Positions 22,830 to 35,300 of a stretch of DNA of 64,000 bases are shown piece after piece. The DNA is taken from the NCBI RefSeq assembly GCF_964656455.1, contig NC_135723.1, forward strand, positions 95,557,283-95,621,282, read 5' to 3'. Under the pieces are notes generated by a model that saw nothing but the letters and a program-made list of their open reading frames with translations, made no database searches and was not told where the DNA came from. Both the position numbers and the translations under genes were made by a program. How positions within the stretch are numbered: the first letter of the stretch is position 1; each line of letters opens with the position of its first letter. This DNA comes from Halichoerus grypus (taxonomy: Eukaryota; Chordata; Mammalia; Carnivora; Phocidae).

Positions 22830-23830
22830 AGAAAATTTCACTACTCTCATCTTAGATGTGCCTAAAGGACACAAGAGCAAGCCCAAAAAGGAATTAAAAC
22901 TTTTTTGAATGAAAAGTTTTAGATGTGTTGTATTCATGGATTATCTAGCAAGTGTGATTTTATCAGATATGATTTTTTTCTTTTATTGCTCATTGAATTT
23001 AATATCTGTGAAATTAAAAATGGTTTTAATTCATTTTCTGGGTCCCAGAAGTAGAATACAGTCTATCTACCTCTCTAACCTAAGTGTTTAAACTCACTAA
23101 CCACATATATCATAAGATTTGGAAGAAAAAAAAAGCTGCTGTGAAGGACAGTCATCCCCCCAAACCCAGAGGCACACTTGTCCATTCTCCTAAAATTGTA
23201 CTTGTCCTGATAAAGATAACTGTTAAATAATAACTCAGATATTTATTTAGTGTGTTGCATGATGGTGAGAAATTTTGGATGAAAATGATTGATTCAGGGA
23301 GTAAATGAGCAGGCTGAGTGAAGGAACAAAATCAATGCAATGTATATAGGACAAAGGAGAGGAGAAGGAAAAATCTGTAGACAGTGTGAGAACAGTGCAT
23401 ATTGTTCACAGCTTCAGAGATAAACTTGTTACTAGTAGCTAGCAAAGGAGCCAAACTGGGCATTCTCTTGTTGAATAGGCTTATAAGGGGTATCAAAGAA
23501 AACAATTTGGGCTGTTTATGGATTCTCCAGAAAATTTTGAGTGTTTTGAGTGTTGATCTGTAAATTATGTAGATATACAGACTATCTCAATATGTAGTTT
23601 TCTGGTGTCTTTTTATCAGCATTTCCATCTGGGTTGGTCTGCATGTGCATCATTTCCCTCATTAGGTGTCTCGAAATAGGAAATTTGACCAGAGACTGTT
23701 AAGTGGCTAGTATAGCATAGCTGGCTATTCCAGATTGGTAGAGGATTGGTTTTTATGGATTCCTTCTACAGTACAGATCCAATGATCAGGGATGAATCCT
23801 ATACATTTCAGATGGATTTGTAGGGTGTTA
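22830..23830. other. Intergenic sequence downstream of OR-b
   Basis: Diverged counterpart of about 40420-40950 in unit B. No gene, repeat or clear poly(A) site could be assigned. Frames such as 22909-23091 have no motifs. Confidence 0.45.
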
Positions 23831-23848
23831 CCTATAAAATCCACCCTC

Positions 23849-24046
23849 TTTTAAAAAATATTTTATTTATTTGAGAGAGACAGGGACAGAGAATGCTAGT
23901 GGGGGGAGAAGCAGAGGGAGAGGGAGAAGCAGACTCTTCGCTGAGCATGGAGTACAACATAGGGCTTGATCCCAGGACCCTGAGATCATGACCTGAGCTG
24001 AAATCAAGAGTGGGACACTTAACCAACTGAGCTACCCAAGCACCCC
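23849..24046 (-). mobile_element. CAN-SINE, antisense
   Basis: Antisense SINE from its tail ('ttttaaaaaatattttatttattt') to the tRNA-like head ('...gagctacccaagcacccc'). A diverged target duplication, 'taaaatc(c/t)ac', lies at 23834 and 24047. Unit B near 40960 lacks it. Confidence 0.9.
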
Positions 24047-24279
24047 TAAAATCTACTTTCTAACCTGTCTTGAGACTAGGATGGCCGCTTGCATCCAGTC
24101 TTTCACAATTTCATAGTAAGAGTGAACAAAAGACTTGTTCAGAAGAATAAGTGTGTTGCTCTTGGGAATCAATAATTACTCAACCCAACTCTTAATTACT
24201 GTGTGTGGGCAGCAGAGTTCACTGAATGTAAGAAGAAAATGGGTTTTTATACTAGTAACATTTTGGTTAATTGCTCTCC

Positions 24280-24380
24280 CAGTGCTATACACTATGTATT
24301 GATAGCACTTTCCATGGACCATCTCATTTAGTCATCTTAACAAAGCCATGAAGAAGATCCTATTATCACTCTATTATATA
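24280..24380 (-). repeat. MIR fragment
   Basis: Antisense MIR piece ('ccatctcatttagtcatctta...'). The paralogous copy is at about 41185-41400 in unit B, so it predates the duplication. Confidence 0.55.
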
Positions 24381-24814
24381 CACACACACCAGAAACTAGC
24401 AAATGTCAGGTTTTTGCCTTGACAGTCTAGCTCAGACAACAGTCTGTTGTGGTTAAATTAAGCCCTCAGTACTTAACCACAACAACGTGCATTGTCTATA
24501 CCAACATCAGTGTCATCAATAAAGAACAAAGCTAAATTATTCCAAAGATGGATGTGTTATGTGAAAGAGGGTATACTTCCAGTCTCATGTGCCACAGTGA
24601 GCTGATCTATGCTCTATAAGGCCTAGAAGATGAGATCATTTATGAGAACCTGGTTGTCATGGACAATGACTCCTAAGGGCAGAGTCACAAAAATCTTTGG
24701 ACTTCTGGAGGAACACAGAACATAAAGAAGATGAGAATAAAGGCCATTCTTACTGAGATTGGTGATTTAGTTGAGCTAAAACCCAGAACCAATACACCAA
24801 GATAACAACACCAT

Positions 24815-24860
24815 AATATCTCTCTCTCTCTCTCATTCCCTCTCTCTTTTTCTCTCTCTC
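24815..24860 (+). repeat. (TC)n simple repeat
   Basis: Runs of TC interrupted by 'attccc' and 'tttt'. At the matching place in unit B (near 41685-41735) a CA-rich run is found instead. Confidence 0.8.
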
Positions 24861-24861
24861 G

Positions 24862-25075
24862 GCCAGTCAATGTACTTTATATATATATAATCTTATTTAA
24901 TCCTCAAAACAGTCCTTTGAGGCAAAAAACAATATCCCCACTTTACTTATAGGGAAACTGAAGCACAGAGAGGTTGAGTAACTTGCCCAGTATCACAGAT
25001 GCTGACTGTCCAGTCCAGGATTGAACTGAGGCAATCAGATTCTTGACCTTATAGTCATAACCACTGGGTAACATG
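24862..25075 (-). repeat. MIR element
   Basis: A long antisense MIR containing 'gaaactgaagcacagagagg', 'gagtaacttgcccagtatcaca' and 'ccaggattgaactgagg'. The paralog is at 41740-41965, showing that the duplication post-dates this ancient insertion. Confidence 0.85.
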
Positions 25076-25737
25076 GCCTCTTTGGAGCTATCTGTGGATA
25101 ATGGTCAGAGAAATCAAGGCAGTGAAACAAAACCAGTGACTAAGACCAAGTGATGGGCATTAGGCTTCAGACAGAAGCTTTTGTTTGCTAGAGGGAGCAC
25201 CTTGACTGTAAACTGAAATGTACAGGTGGGTGTGGTAACAAGGAAGAACCTGACTCCAAGGGTCAGAGACCAAGGAGGGCCCTGACCATGAGCTGCACGG
25301 GGAGCAGGAAAGTGGAAGAGAAGACAGATGATTCGGTTTCACGTTGTTGGAGTAGTGATGGAGTAGGATTAGAATGGATACTTGATAGTATTTTATCTAA
25401 AGGAGGCCTTTCCCAAGACAAAGGAATTTAGATTTCATTTTTGGTGTTGAAAATTGTTATAATCTTTCAGGTGGCACTTACAGAACATTGCTCGGGTAGG
25501 TATCAGGCTTCACAGGTAAGATGGGAACTCGCCGGGGGCGGGAACTGGAATCTGTTCACCACTTTTTCATCCACACTAGCACACTGCCTAGCCCCTAGGA
25601 GGCACTCAGCAAGCACTGGTAGGGTACATTAATGAACCTTTATCAGTTAACTACACACAGTTTTCAATGTTAAACTATCTTAGGACTTCTACATTTTCCA
25701 AAATCCTTTTATTTGCAAAACAGAGTATGATAGGAAA

Positions 25738-25960
25738 TAATTGTAGCTAAAATTTATTTAGTAATGGCTGTGTACCAGGCACTATGTTAAATTCTTTAGA
25801 TGTAATCCTCACATCAGAGCTGTGAAGTATTAATGGTATTTTCATTTATAGAAGGGAAATCGAAGTTTGGAGAATTAGGTAACATACTCGATGTCGTAAA
25901 AATATTAAGTAGTGGAATCAGAATTCAGATCCAGTCGATCCAATCTAGATTAACTTTGAA
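25738..25960 (-). repeat. MIR element
   Basis: Antisense MIR ('accaggcactatgttaaattc', 'gtaatcctcacatcagagctg'). The paralogous copy is at about 43990-44220 in unit B. Confidence 0.75.
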
Positions 25961-26636
25961 TGATCCTTTTGTAAAGGACCTTCTGATACTTAACGTCTTT
26001 GATGGCTAGACCAGGCTCATGTCATAGTAGTCAATAAATGCTGACTCATCTGTGATCATTTAGCCTAGACTCCTATCCAAAAAAAAATGTAGCTTCATAA
26101 AATATGTAACTTAAATACAGCAGCCATTACCCTTTGAAAGTTAGACATCTTCTTGTCCATTAGTCACTTTTAGTTTTGAATGCACTCAGTTCTTGCAAAA
26201 GTTTCTCCTTACAGGGTGAATATTAGTGATTAATTATGTCTCATTTGCCAGTGATTGTGGGGGAATTACAAACATATTAGAAGGTATTTCCCCGTTACTA
26301 TAAAAAAAAGAGTTATGCATATTCTTTTCTATGATGTAGGAGAGAGGATATGAGCCTTTTAAAAAAGAGCATGCCAAATTGCAAAAGCCTCTATGGTACG
26401 CCGGGTGGTGCTGGTGCGCGCCCAGCTGCCATGCAGAGGGTGTGAATCCTCCTCTGTCTTGCAAGATGGTGGAGAATTAGGGGTTTAACTACTGAAAATG
26501 AGAGGGTGGGATGCTGTAGGTGGGAGCTAGTTCACAAGCCATTTGGAATTGGATTCCCCAGTGTCTTTGGCACGTGGCATGGGCACTGACCTGTAGGATG
26601 ATTGTTTATTCTTTATTAGATGGTGTAGACTGGTGC

Positions 26637-26677
26637 AGATCTTGCAGAAATGCAGGAAGATCTTGCAGAAATGCAGG
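26637..26677 (+). repeat. 21-bp direct duplication
   Basis: 'agatcttgcagaaatgcagg' occurs twice in tandem with a 21-bp period. It is absent from the unit B counterpart, so it is a small local slip. Confidence 0.85.
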
Positions 26678-27059
26678 CTATGATTCAGCAGGCCTGAATG
26701 CGATGGGCAGAGATTTGCATTTTGAACAATCTCTCCTATCTTGCTGATGCTGCCGCAGAACACACTTCGAATGTTAATGCAAAAGAGAAGCATTGTTAAA
26801 TCTATGGTTCTTAGGGAGAAAAGGGGAAGGAGAGTTAGAATGGGGTCTCACAGGATGTCACAGTTGTGATGTCTTTTCCCAGACCACAGGGAAGGGTCTG
26901 CTTTCCTTCCTTCTTGATGAACTTTGACTAGATCACTGCTTCAATTTCATCTGGTTTTTTGTTTTGTTTTGCTTGTTCGCCACTATTTGTTTGCTTTTAA
27001 TTTGTGTAACACCATTGGGCCAGGAGAAGAGGTGTGTTTGTGAGCACAGTCTGGTTTCA

Positions 27060-27240
27060 CCCTCAGAGGGCTGGCTCAGAGGCAGAACATCTGGGTTCTT
27101 ATCTCAATTCTGCCAATTCTACCAGGTTACCATGTGACCTTAGAAAAATCACTTAATTCCTCTGGGCATTGGTTTTCCCACTTGTAAAATGAAATGTCAG
27201 ACTAGATGATCTATAAGTACCTCTAATTCTATGCCTCTCT
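27060..27240 (+). repeat. MIR element
   Basis: Sense MIR with 'atgtgaccttagaaaaatcac', 'ggttttcccacttgtaaaatg' and similar phrases. The paralog in unit B is at about 45130-45290. Confidence 0.85.
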
Positions 27241-27544
27241 GCTAACTTTCTAGCATTTCGATTTTTTTCTCTTACTAGGAGACAAAATTAAATGGATTAT
27301 TTTGAGAATAACTGAATACAATTAATTCCTGAACCTTGCACATAGAAGGAATTCAAAAGTAAATACCAAACTAGTGAAGAGTTTGCATATATTAATGATC
27401 TTGGAACTATGGATGGCATAATAGAGAATAAGACATATTCCATATGAACTGTCCTCCCTAAAAAAAAAAAAAAGTTTGTTACCCTGTTTGGAAAGGATTA
27501 AGAATACTGTTCATTTGCAAAGGGCCCCAGATCTTTGTCTGGTG

Positions 27545-27780
27545 TTGTATAACTGGCATAATAATATTAAGAGTTTGCATTTATTGATTGCTTATTTCAC
27601 ATCAAGTACTGTTCTATGAGGACACATCCATTGATATCAATCTAATCTTTACAACAATTCCCAGAGGTAAGTTTTACCATTAGATTTCATTCATAATGAA
27701 AAAAATCAAGGCACAGAGATGTTAAGTACCCTTCAGGGATCACAGAGCTAGTGAGGGGCACAGTAGGACTCTCATCTAAG
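27545..27780 (-). repeat. MIR element
   Basis: Antisense MIR ('caaggcacagagatgttaag...'). In unit B the paralogous MIR (45670-46140) is split by a long purine microsatellite. Confidence 0.75.
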
Positions 27781-28115
27781 TCCTCCAAAAGCTGAAGACC
27801 ATGTCTATAACTAAGTTAGACTGTCCCCCACACGGAGTCTGACCTGTGGAGCCTTGCCTATTTACGATAAACTAAAGCTCAAGAAGAGTAAGACTGAATT
27901 TTTCAATGGCCTGAAAATTCATCCTAAGAAAGGGGATAATAATATACCTAATGTATTTTAACATATATAACACAGAAGGGTAATATACAAATCCATGAAA
28001 AAGGTAAACAAAAATATGTAGATACAGACTATTCACAGAATAAAACTAAGTCAATAATAAATACGAAGATGTCTTCATCCTTAATCAGGAAAATCTACTT
28101 TAAAATGAGAACTTA

Positions 28116-28318
28116 CGGGCGCCTGGGTGGCTCAGTCGTTAAGCGTCTGCCTTCGGCTCAGGTCATGATCCCAGGGTCCTGGGATAGAGTCCCACATCGG
28201 GCTCCCTGCTCGGCGGGAAGCCTGCTTCTCCCTCTCCCACTCCCCCTGCTTGTGTTCCTACTCTCGCTGTGTCTCTCTCTGTCAAATAAATAAATAAAAT
28301 CTTTAAAAAAAATAAAAT
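28116..28318 (+). mobile_element. Young CAN-SINE with perfect target duplication
   Basis: The element closest to a carnivore SINE consensus in the window ('cgggcgcctgggtggctcag', '...tcaaataaataaataaaatctttaaaaaaa'). A perfect 14-bp target duplication, 'aaaatgagaactta', lies at 28102-28115 and 28319-28332. Low divergence suggests a recent, possibly lineage-specific insertion. Confidence 0.96.
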
Positions 28319-28332
28319 AAAATGAGAACTTA

Positions 28333-29470
28333 TGTTTTAGCCAACAGATGGGGGGGAAGCCAATACTATGTACGGTTGGTGAATATGTGGGTCAAAGTAA
28401 ACATCTACACATTGTTGGTGGAAGTATAAATAGGCACAGATTTTAATGCTAAAAAATTTGGAAATATCTATTCAACATTAAAAAATGGGAATATGAATCC
28501 TAAGAACCTAGTCTAGAGAAATACTTAACATATGTAATTGCACAAAGAAATGTGTTCAAGGATTTTGAATTGAAATTTATTATAAAAAATTTCACATAAT
28601 TTAAAATTTATTAATTTTGGATTTAGTGAATTATAATAAGTATATATGCAGTATATTAACAAGTATTATCTATAATGGTCTACAATAGAAATTGCTCATT
28701 AAATATAGTTAAATGAAGAAAGTAAGTCACGTTTTAAAAATTCTTTTTCATTTTGTAGGACAAACTGCTAGCTCTTCATGAATTCGTACATCTGTATGTG
28801 TACACGTGGGCACACGTGTGTGTGTGTATGTGTGTATATGTGTTTACAAATGTTGGAATGTAAGGATGGTGCGCACTGAGAGTCAATATAAGTTGCTTTT
28901 AGAAATAGGAGTAAGCTTGAGAAATATATACTTCTGTGTTTTTTGATAATTTTACAGTGAACATGTATTGATACAATTCTTTTAAAAACCTTCTCTCAAG
29001 GCACCTCTGGTCCCTTAAGTTCTCAAATATTTATCAGTGCACGTTTTTCATATATCTTAGTGAAAGTCAAAATTAAGCAATTAAAAGCAGTTCAGAATCT
29101 TGTTGGACTGCTAAATTGTATCAAGGCATCTCTTTGAAAATATCATTTTGTATCTATTTACTTCATTGTTCAATATTATGCTGTAATGTTTAGGTAGGGT
29201 AACCTATGTTATTAATTGAAATAATTTGAATGAGAAACCAAAATAACACTCAAAGTAACCTGTGATTCCCCAGACTCTAAGGCAACTGCCTGACATAAAT
29301 AAAAACCCAGTTTATTGTGCCGTAAGGAGATGCTCTTCACCATGTGAATTGATCTTAGAAGCTACTAATACTTTAGTTTTAGAGTTACCAGCCTTTCCTC
29401 ATTCCTTTTATCTCCATAAAAATGTTGAGCAATGTATTTGTGGGTAAAGGTGTAATAAGTAAAGCCCCAA
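28333..29470. other. AT-rich sequence at the right end of unit A
   Basis: The first part (to about 28600) contains old LINE-1 ORF2-like phrases shared with unit B near 46440-46700. A TG-rich microsatellite lies at about 28798-28850. No gene seen. Confidence 0.45.
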
Positions 29471-29479
29471 ATCAAAGTG

Positions 29480-29815
29480 ATTTTACAGAACAAAAGTGTA
29501 CTTCTCACTCATGTTGTTAATTCCTCTGCAGGTAAATGGCACAGTCTGTCATGTGGCGATGCAGGGACTTCTGTCCCACCGCCCCACCATCCTCCTGGCC
29601 TTGGAGACCTGCACTTCCAGCCAGTGCTGGGGAGAGCCCTTGTGCGGGAGGCATGACCCACTTCATACCCACTGCAGCCCTGCAAGTGGCATACATCTGT
29701 TCTGCTTATGTTCCTTTTGTAAGAGTACGACACCACCTCTCACTGCCACGCGCGTGAGAGAGCTGGGAGGGGCAGCCCCGGGACATATATAAGGAAGGGA
29801 AGAACACACCTTTTA
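29480..29815. repeat. Probable ancient interspersed repeat, family unresolved
   Basis: A GC-richer island in AT-rich DNA. Its word pattern resembles an old mammalian DNA-transposon-type repeat ('acaaaagtgtacttctcactc', then 'ggcatacatctgttctgctta'), but I cannot name it. The overlapping frames (98, 73 and 75 codons, both strands) share no motif with known proteins and are not called as genes. Confidence 0.35.
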
Positions 29816-29970
29816 AGGAGCTACGTCTTCTTTAAGATAACACTAGCAACTGACATAAATAATCTCTAAAAATAACCCTTGTAAATTCTGCCTCCTCCTT
29901 CCCTGTTGTTAAGGATTCCAAACAAACTTCTGCCCTTTTAACTCATAATTAGTTAAGAAATACAATTGAG

Positions 29971-30210
29971 GGGCACCTGGATGACTCAGTTGGTTAAGTG
30001 TCCAACTCTTGGTTTTGCCTCAGGTCATGGTCTCAGGGTCCTGAGATTGAGCCCCACCTCTGGCTCCGTGCTTAGCAGAGAGTCTGCTTAATACTCACTC
30101 TTCCTCTCTTTCTGCCCTCTCCCCTGCTCACTCTCTCCTTCTCTCCCCCTCTCTCTTTTTCTCTCTCTCTCAAATAAATAAATCCTTAAACAAATTTTAA
30201 GAATTAAAAA
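29971..30210 (+). mobile_element. CAN-SINE
   Basis: Full-length SINE with an expanded CT-rich region (about 30100-30170) and an A-rich tail. The target duplication 'aaatacaa(t/c)tgag' occurs just before 29971 and at about 30213-30226. Confidence 0.92.
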
Positions 30211-30226
30211 AAAAAATACAACTGAG

Positions 30227-31186
30227 AACATTACCATTTGCATTCTCTACCAATACATTTTTGTCATGCCATCCTGAAAATGCATTCACTCATGTCTTGT
30301 GCATTTCTCACATTTTTTTCTGCTTTTTGTGCAAAATATCTATTGTAATTTACTTTGACAGTTAAATCCACCCACTTTATGCTGATTTTTTTCTGTGTTA
30401 CAGTCAAATGAAATCTATGGTCAAATTTTAGCAGTACTTGACTTTATGCATAAAAGGTACAAATGTAAAAGTCCAGTGAAATCAAATGCCCGATGCTAGT
30501 AGATGTTTTTGTCTCAATTAATCCTGACTGTGTTTTTCTGCATGTTAGTTCTTTTGTACTTATGTCATTGTTACTCTCTTTAAATAGTAAGCACTATCAA
30601 GATAAAAGTTATTTCAGTTTAATTTTAACAGAATATTAACAATTTTGAGTTTATAGATGTTGACATTTAGGTTGTTGAAGGATTTTCCTAAATTTTTGTT
30701 TGTGTGATAACCCCAAATGTTATACTGAATTACTGGTTAACCTTTAATTTTTCATTTTTATCAAAATGTCTATTACCAATATTCTTAATGTGTCGATAAC
30801 AGAAATATATTCTCTAAAACCATTCTTTACACAGGTTTTCACTTTAGTGCTTGCTCATGAAAGGCAGTTTCCTGATTTCTGCATGCTGGCATATGAGGTA
30901 AACACTTGAGAGAATATTCACATCAAATAGGATCTGTCTGTTCTCTGTATGTTATTTTCCTTTGTATATATTTATATTTTGAATATGTTCCTGTCTCACT
31001 CCACCACTTTTAGAAGCTGTGTACAGGTTAAAAGTTGCATCAATTTGATACATAACAGAAAACATGTTATTTTGAGGTGATGCATTTCCTACATTTTAGT
31101 TTGTTTGGTATCATAAAATTTTATATTTAACTTCTTCTGGTTGTCTTAGTTAAAATTTTCTATTTTTATACCCTAAAATGACTTTT
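30227..31186. other. AT-rich part of unit B, no gene seen
   Basis: The right part (from about 31010) pairs with 14480-14650 of unit A at moderate identity, including 'gatgcatttcc...agtttgtttg'. No coding or RNA signal is visible. Confidence 0.45.
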
Positions 31187-31374
31187 CTTAAAAATACTTT
31201 ATTTATTTATTTGAGAGAGAGAGAGCGCACGAGCAGGGGGAAAGGGCAGAGGGCGAGAGAGAAGCAGGCTCCCCGCTGAGCAGGAAGCCCTACCTGGGGC
31301 TCGATCCCAAGACCCTGGTATCATGACTAGAGCAGAAGGCAGATGCTTAACTGACTGAGCCACCCAGGTACCCC
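31187..31374 (-). mobile_element. CAN-SINE, antisense
   Basis: Antisense SINE. A perfect 13-bp target duplication, 'taaaatgactttt', lies at 31174-31186 and 31375-31387. Unit A lacks it at the matching place near 14655, so it inserted after the duplication. Confidence 0.95.
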
Positions 31375-31945
31375 TAAAATGACTTTTTATAACTGATGTT
31401 TTCATGGTGTTGAATATAGAAAAACGTCCTATTTTTTTCCACAGGAGTTTTGTTTCCATGAGTTTCCTACTTTTCATATTTTCTGTAGTTCACCTGAGTG
31501 TGAAAAGAGAAAGAAGGAAGGATTCTAGTGTTTATGGATTGCCTACTACACACCAGCCTTTTTATATAATCAGGAGCAAAATTGCTGTGTCCTTGGATGA
31601 ATATGTGGTTCTCCTCACAATAGACGTGTACAGTTGGAACACGGGTAAGCACGTTCTCAAAACATAATAACCTGTACACGACTTTCCTCAAGCTTCTTCC
31701 ATAACCCCAGCAGGCTGAGGATCACACTATAACAAACTATAGCAAACTCATTAATTTGTAAATTGCACAATTGCTGGATACGAAATTCCTAGCCCTCATA
31801 GAGGGTTTATTTCTACTTTAGAGAGAAATAAACATGAGAACATCTTCCACAGCAAATACCTCCACCCGCCTGGGAGAGATAGTGGCTTAGAGGGGAAGCT
31901 GCCTTGGAGAGGGTTCTCTCCTCCCCTGCCCTGAGGGACAGGACC

Positions 31946-32798
31946 TGGAATCTCCTCACTTCAGAACAGAGATTAGAGAATACTTCCAAGGTTGACCTAC
32001 TTGGGTGGTTTGTGCCCTAGAAAACCCCTCCTCAGACATGTTCTAATAAGCCCCACTGGGACATCTTGGCTCTCCTCGGACTCCCCATTCTGCTCCCTGT
32101 CTCCGTAACCTGCTCTCTCCAGCATCTCCACAGCTTGACTTGTTGCTTGGAATCAGCTGATTTTTCAGGGTCCTTTCTTCCCACCTCTGCTGCTCCACAA
32201 GGGGCCCAGATTACAGTGGGGAGAAGCCGAAGGACAGAGGGGAAGGCCGGGAACTTCTTCACCATCACACTGGTTCTGCTTCCTTATATGTTCACCTGAA
32301 CCATCTGCAGATTTGGGAATTAGGGCAGTGCTGGGATTCATGAAATCCAAATAATGCCCAGTATTCAGGGACTGTAATGACTGATGTCTCAGAGGTGTGT
32401 TCTGTGGCTGGCTGTGTTGTCTAATCGTGGGTCCTGCTGGGGATGAGAGCAGAAATAGAGAACTGCTTTGTCTGTCCTTCCCAGTGGAGGTGGGCATGCA
32501 TGCATCTCACAGCCCACCCCTCCAGTGAGCCCTCAGGTGCTACCAACTAGGTTGAGGTCATCAGAGAATAAAAGCTCCTTTTCTGAGGACTCTGCCACAT
32601 TTTTGATCAGGCACAGAAGTGAGGGTTCTTCAGCTCCCACAGAAGCTCCCAGAAAGCAGGATCCTGCCCAACTTCAGGTGCTTTTCCCTTCTGAGGTCCT
32701 TGAGTCCAAATGTGGGAGCTAACCAGGTTACCTTATTATACTATATCATTAATTCCTGTTAGACATGTGGTAGCATCTACTCTTTTGTGGACTATCAC
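31946..32798. repeat. Near-identical 853-bp patch, copy B
   Basis: Partner of 15178-16030 (offset 16768, 6 substitutions, no gaps). It lies 6.6-7.5 kb upstream of OR-c. A less perfect lead-in (about 7 differences in 65 bp) begins at about 31886. To the right, identity drops abruptly after '...gtggactatcac' at 32798. No protein or RNA family was recognised. Confidence 0.85.
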
Positions 32799-33289
32799 AC
32801 TGTTAACTACTATTCTTTTTAAGCACAGGTAAGGAAATTCAGTCCTGTCTAAATATGGGCTGATTATTATTCTGCTATGGGGCTGTTTTGAGGAAAAATC
32901 AATGCTAAGTTAGTTGAACATATTGCTCACAAATGACATAATTATGTATAGAATTTGGTTAATATCATTTTATACAGTGGAAAGTAGCTGCATGAAAGCA
33001 ATAACCTGTGGACGGTGATGCTAGGTAAAGAATAAGAAATTTCTGTATGATGGATTTAGGTTAAATATGTAAAATAATTTTGTTAAGGCAAAGAACTTTA
33101 CACTGGGATATATTACAAGTGATTTTACATTTCAGAAAAACTGACATTAGTTTAGTCCTTGTGTTTATGTCAACAAAACCACAATACCTAATCTATACAC
33201 AGCTCTTCCATTACCTATAACTTGGAGAACAGCACCAGGCACACAGAAAGTACTCAACTTTTAAATGTTAGACTTTTCCAGACCTGGAA

Positions 33290-33385
33290 TATATGTGAGT
33301 GAGTGTGTATGTGTGAGTGAATGTGTATGTGTGAGTGAGTGTGTATGTGTGTGTGTGTGTGTGTGTATGTGTGTGTGTGTCTGTG
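33290..33385 (+). repeat. TG-rich microsatellite
   Basis: A complex repeat of (TG)n mixed with 'tgagtg' and 'tatgtg', ending in a pure TG tract. It lies in unit B and is probably length-variable. The frame 33265-33456 reading through it is not a gene. Confidence 0.92.
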
Positions 33386-33764
33386 GTGAGGTGGTTACAG
33401 GAAGTGCAGGAAAGGGAAGGGGTTGTTTTGTAGAGGATATTCTGTTCAGTTTTTAATAATTTGTCACAGTTTTGTGCTCTTTTTAATCCCTAATATCTCT
33501 TCAACTGATTGTGTTCTTTCCCAAGAAGGACATCAAAAGATCAAGAGGCAAAATCTGCTTTACTAGTCTTTCAACAACATATTATCCACAGACTCACATT
33601 GTAGGCTTACATTGTTATGAAGACTTTGCAAAACTGACTTAAAAAGGGTAATGACCAATAAGGGGAGTGATCCCAGGGACTAATGGCACCAGGAAGAAGC
33701 CATGCTGGTCTGATCCATACAGTCATAGGCTAGTCAAGAAATTGTTAAAGATTGATGGTAATTG

Positions 33765-34015
33765 ATCCGAGTTATTGAGTGTTCACTGTGCCCTGGGAAT
33801 ATGCTCAATGTATTATCTCAATTAATTAATTAGCACATGTTATCCTCATTAATATGTATTATCTCAATCTTCATAACAATCTTATAAAATAAGTACTGTC
33901 AGTCCTTTCAAAAAAGTGATAAAATAGGGCTTGAGAGCTTAAGAAATATGTTCAGGGTCATACAAGTAGTAAATGTGTATCTGACCCCCTGCTCTTTCAT
34001 TCCTATTCTATGGTG
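33765..34015 (-). repeat. MIR element
   Basis: Antisense MIR-like tract ('gttattgagtgttcactgtgcc', '...ttcagggtcatacaagtag'). Its central part is expanded with AT-rich repeats. Confidence 0.6.
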
Positions 34016-34056
34016 CCTTTCAATATTTGGGAATTTTTTTGTGTGGGTTTTTTGGA

Positions 34057-34080
34057 TTTTTTTTTTTTTTTTTTTTTTTT
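34057..34080 (+). repeat. Poly-T run (T24)
   Basis: An uninterrupted run of about 24 T following other T-rich runs. It is a simple repeat, possibly the tail of an antisense retroelement that is otherwise unrecognisable. Confidence 0.85.
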
Positions 34081-34779
34081 GCTTGAGAATCTGGCTCAAG
34101 GCAGAATGTGGAGAGCTCATTAATGTTTTGTTTTCTTGTATTTAATCAAATTGGTATCCAGTTAGTCAATAGTCATTGAACACCTACACTGTTCTGGGCA
34201 CAATGCCTGGTCCAATATATGATCTTTTTATCACTGACCAGATTAAAAAGATTTCTTCAATCTAAGGTTATTTTAAATGTAAGTTCTTGTTAAATTAATT
34301 CTGAAGTACAAGTAGAAAGCCTTTATTGGCCATTATGGTACCAAGAGGCAATATTTCCATATCCCAGATAAATGTGTTGACAGATATTATTGCTATTGTG
34401 AACTACAAGATAGTATTTAAGAAGGTTATAGATACATATATATGTCTTATAAGACAATCTGAATATAGACAATTAACCTGAATGTAGACTTTCTATGTAA
34501 TCAAAATCTTCTAGAAACCACTCAAATATGGAACTATTGATACGTCTCTAGAAATACTGTGGAGGAGGAAATAAGAAAGATTTTGAGAATGGGAAATTGT
34601 AGACAAGAGATAAGGAAAATTGGAAACAGAGAGAACATCATACAGGGGACCAGGAGAGGAAGGAGATCAGAATAGAGACAATGATATAGTGAGGCAGAGG
34701 AACAGAGACAGGGAGACATAACCATCAAGAGAGAGGATTCAGAGCAAGGAAGTTACCAGGGTTAAAGAAGAACATTACA
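34081..34779. other. Unit B sequence without recognised genes
   Basis: No gene found. 34560-34740 is strongly purine-rich on the + strand. No repeat family was assigned. Confidence 0.4.
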
Positions 34780-35300
34780 TAATGATAAGGGTCAGTTCAC
34801 CAAGAAGACATAATCCTAACATGTATGCACCTAGCAACAGGGCATCAAAATACATGAGCCAAAACCAGTAGAATTGAAAGGAGAAATAGATGAGCCTACT
34901 ATTAGAGTTGGAGACTTCAACATCCCTTCATCAGAAACAGACCCAGCAGACAGAAAATCAATAAGGATATAGCTGAACTCAACAACACCATCAATCAACT
35001 GGGTATAATGAATATCTATAGACTGCTCTATCCAACAACAAAGAGCAAAATACACATTCTTCTCAAGCTCACAGGGAACATTCACCCTGGTAGATCATAT
35101 TCTGGGATATAAAACACACCTGAACAAATTCAAAAGAATAGAAGTCACACAATGTGTGCTTTCAGACAACAATGGAATTGAAGTAAAAATCAGAAGCAGA
35201 GAGTGAGCTGGAAAATCCCCAAATACTTGGAGGTTAAACAACATTCTTCTAAATAACACATGGGTCAGGGAGGGAAATCTAAGAAACTTTAAAATATTTT
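34780..35300 (+). mobile_element. LINE-1 ORF2 fragment
   Basis: About 0.5 kb of LINE-1 ORF2 (the endonuclease to early reverse transcriptase part) on the + strand ('gacataatcctaacatgtat', 'gaagtcacacaatgtgtgct'). It is broken by stops, and unit A lacks it. Without the 3' end it is either an internal deletion remnant or a 3'-deleted copy. Confidence 0.82.

Larger units (their letters stand above)
13900..29000 (+). repeat. Tandem duplication unit A (contains OR-b)
   Basis: The left member of a diverged tandem duplication. Paired segments in the same order and orientation (A/B) include 13915/29880, 14480-14810/31010-31560, 15178-16030/31946-32798, 17370-17730/35420-35610, 18570-19340/36880-37700, 21400-21640/39050-39300, OR-b/OR-c, 24620-25080/41490-41965, 25400-25960/43690-44220, 26400-27240/44640-45300 and 27545-27780/45670-46140. 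Identity looks roughly 65-80% outside the special patches. Unit edges are approximate, read by eye. Confidence 0.8.
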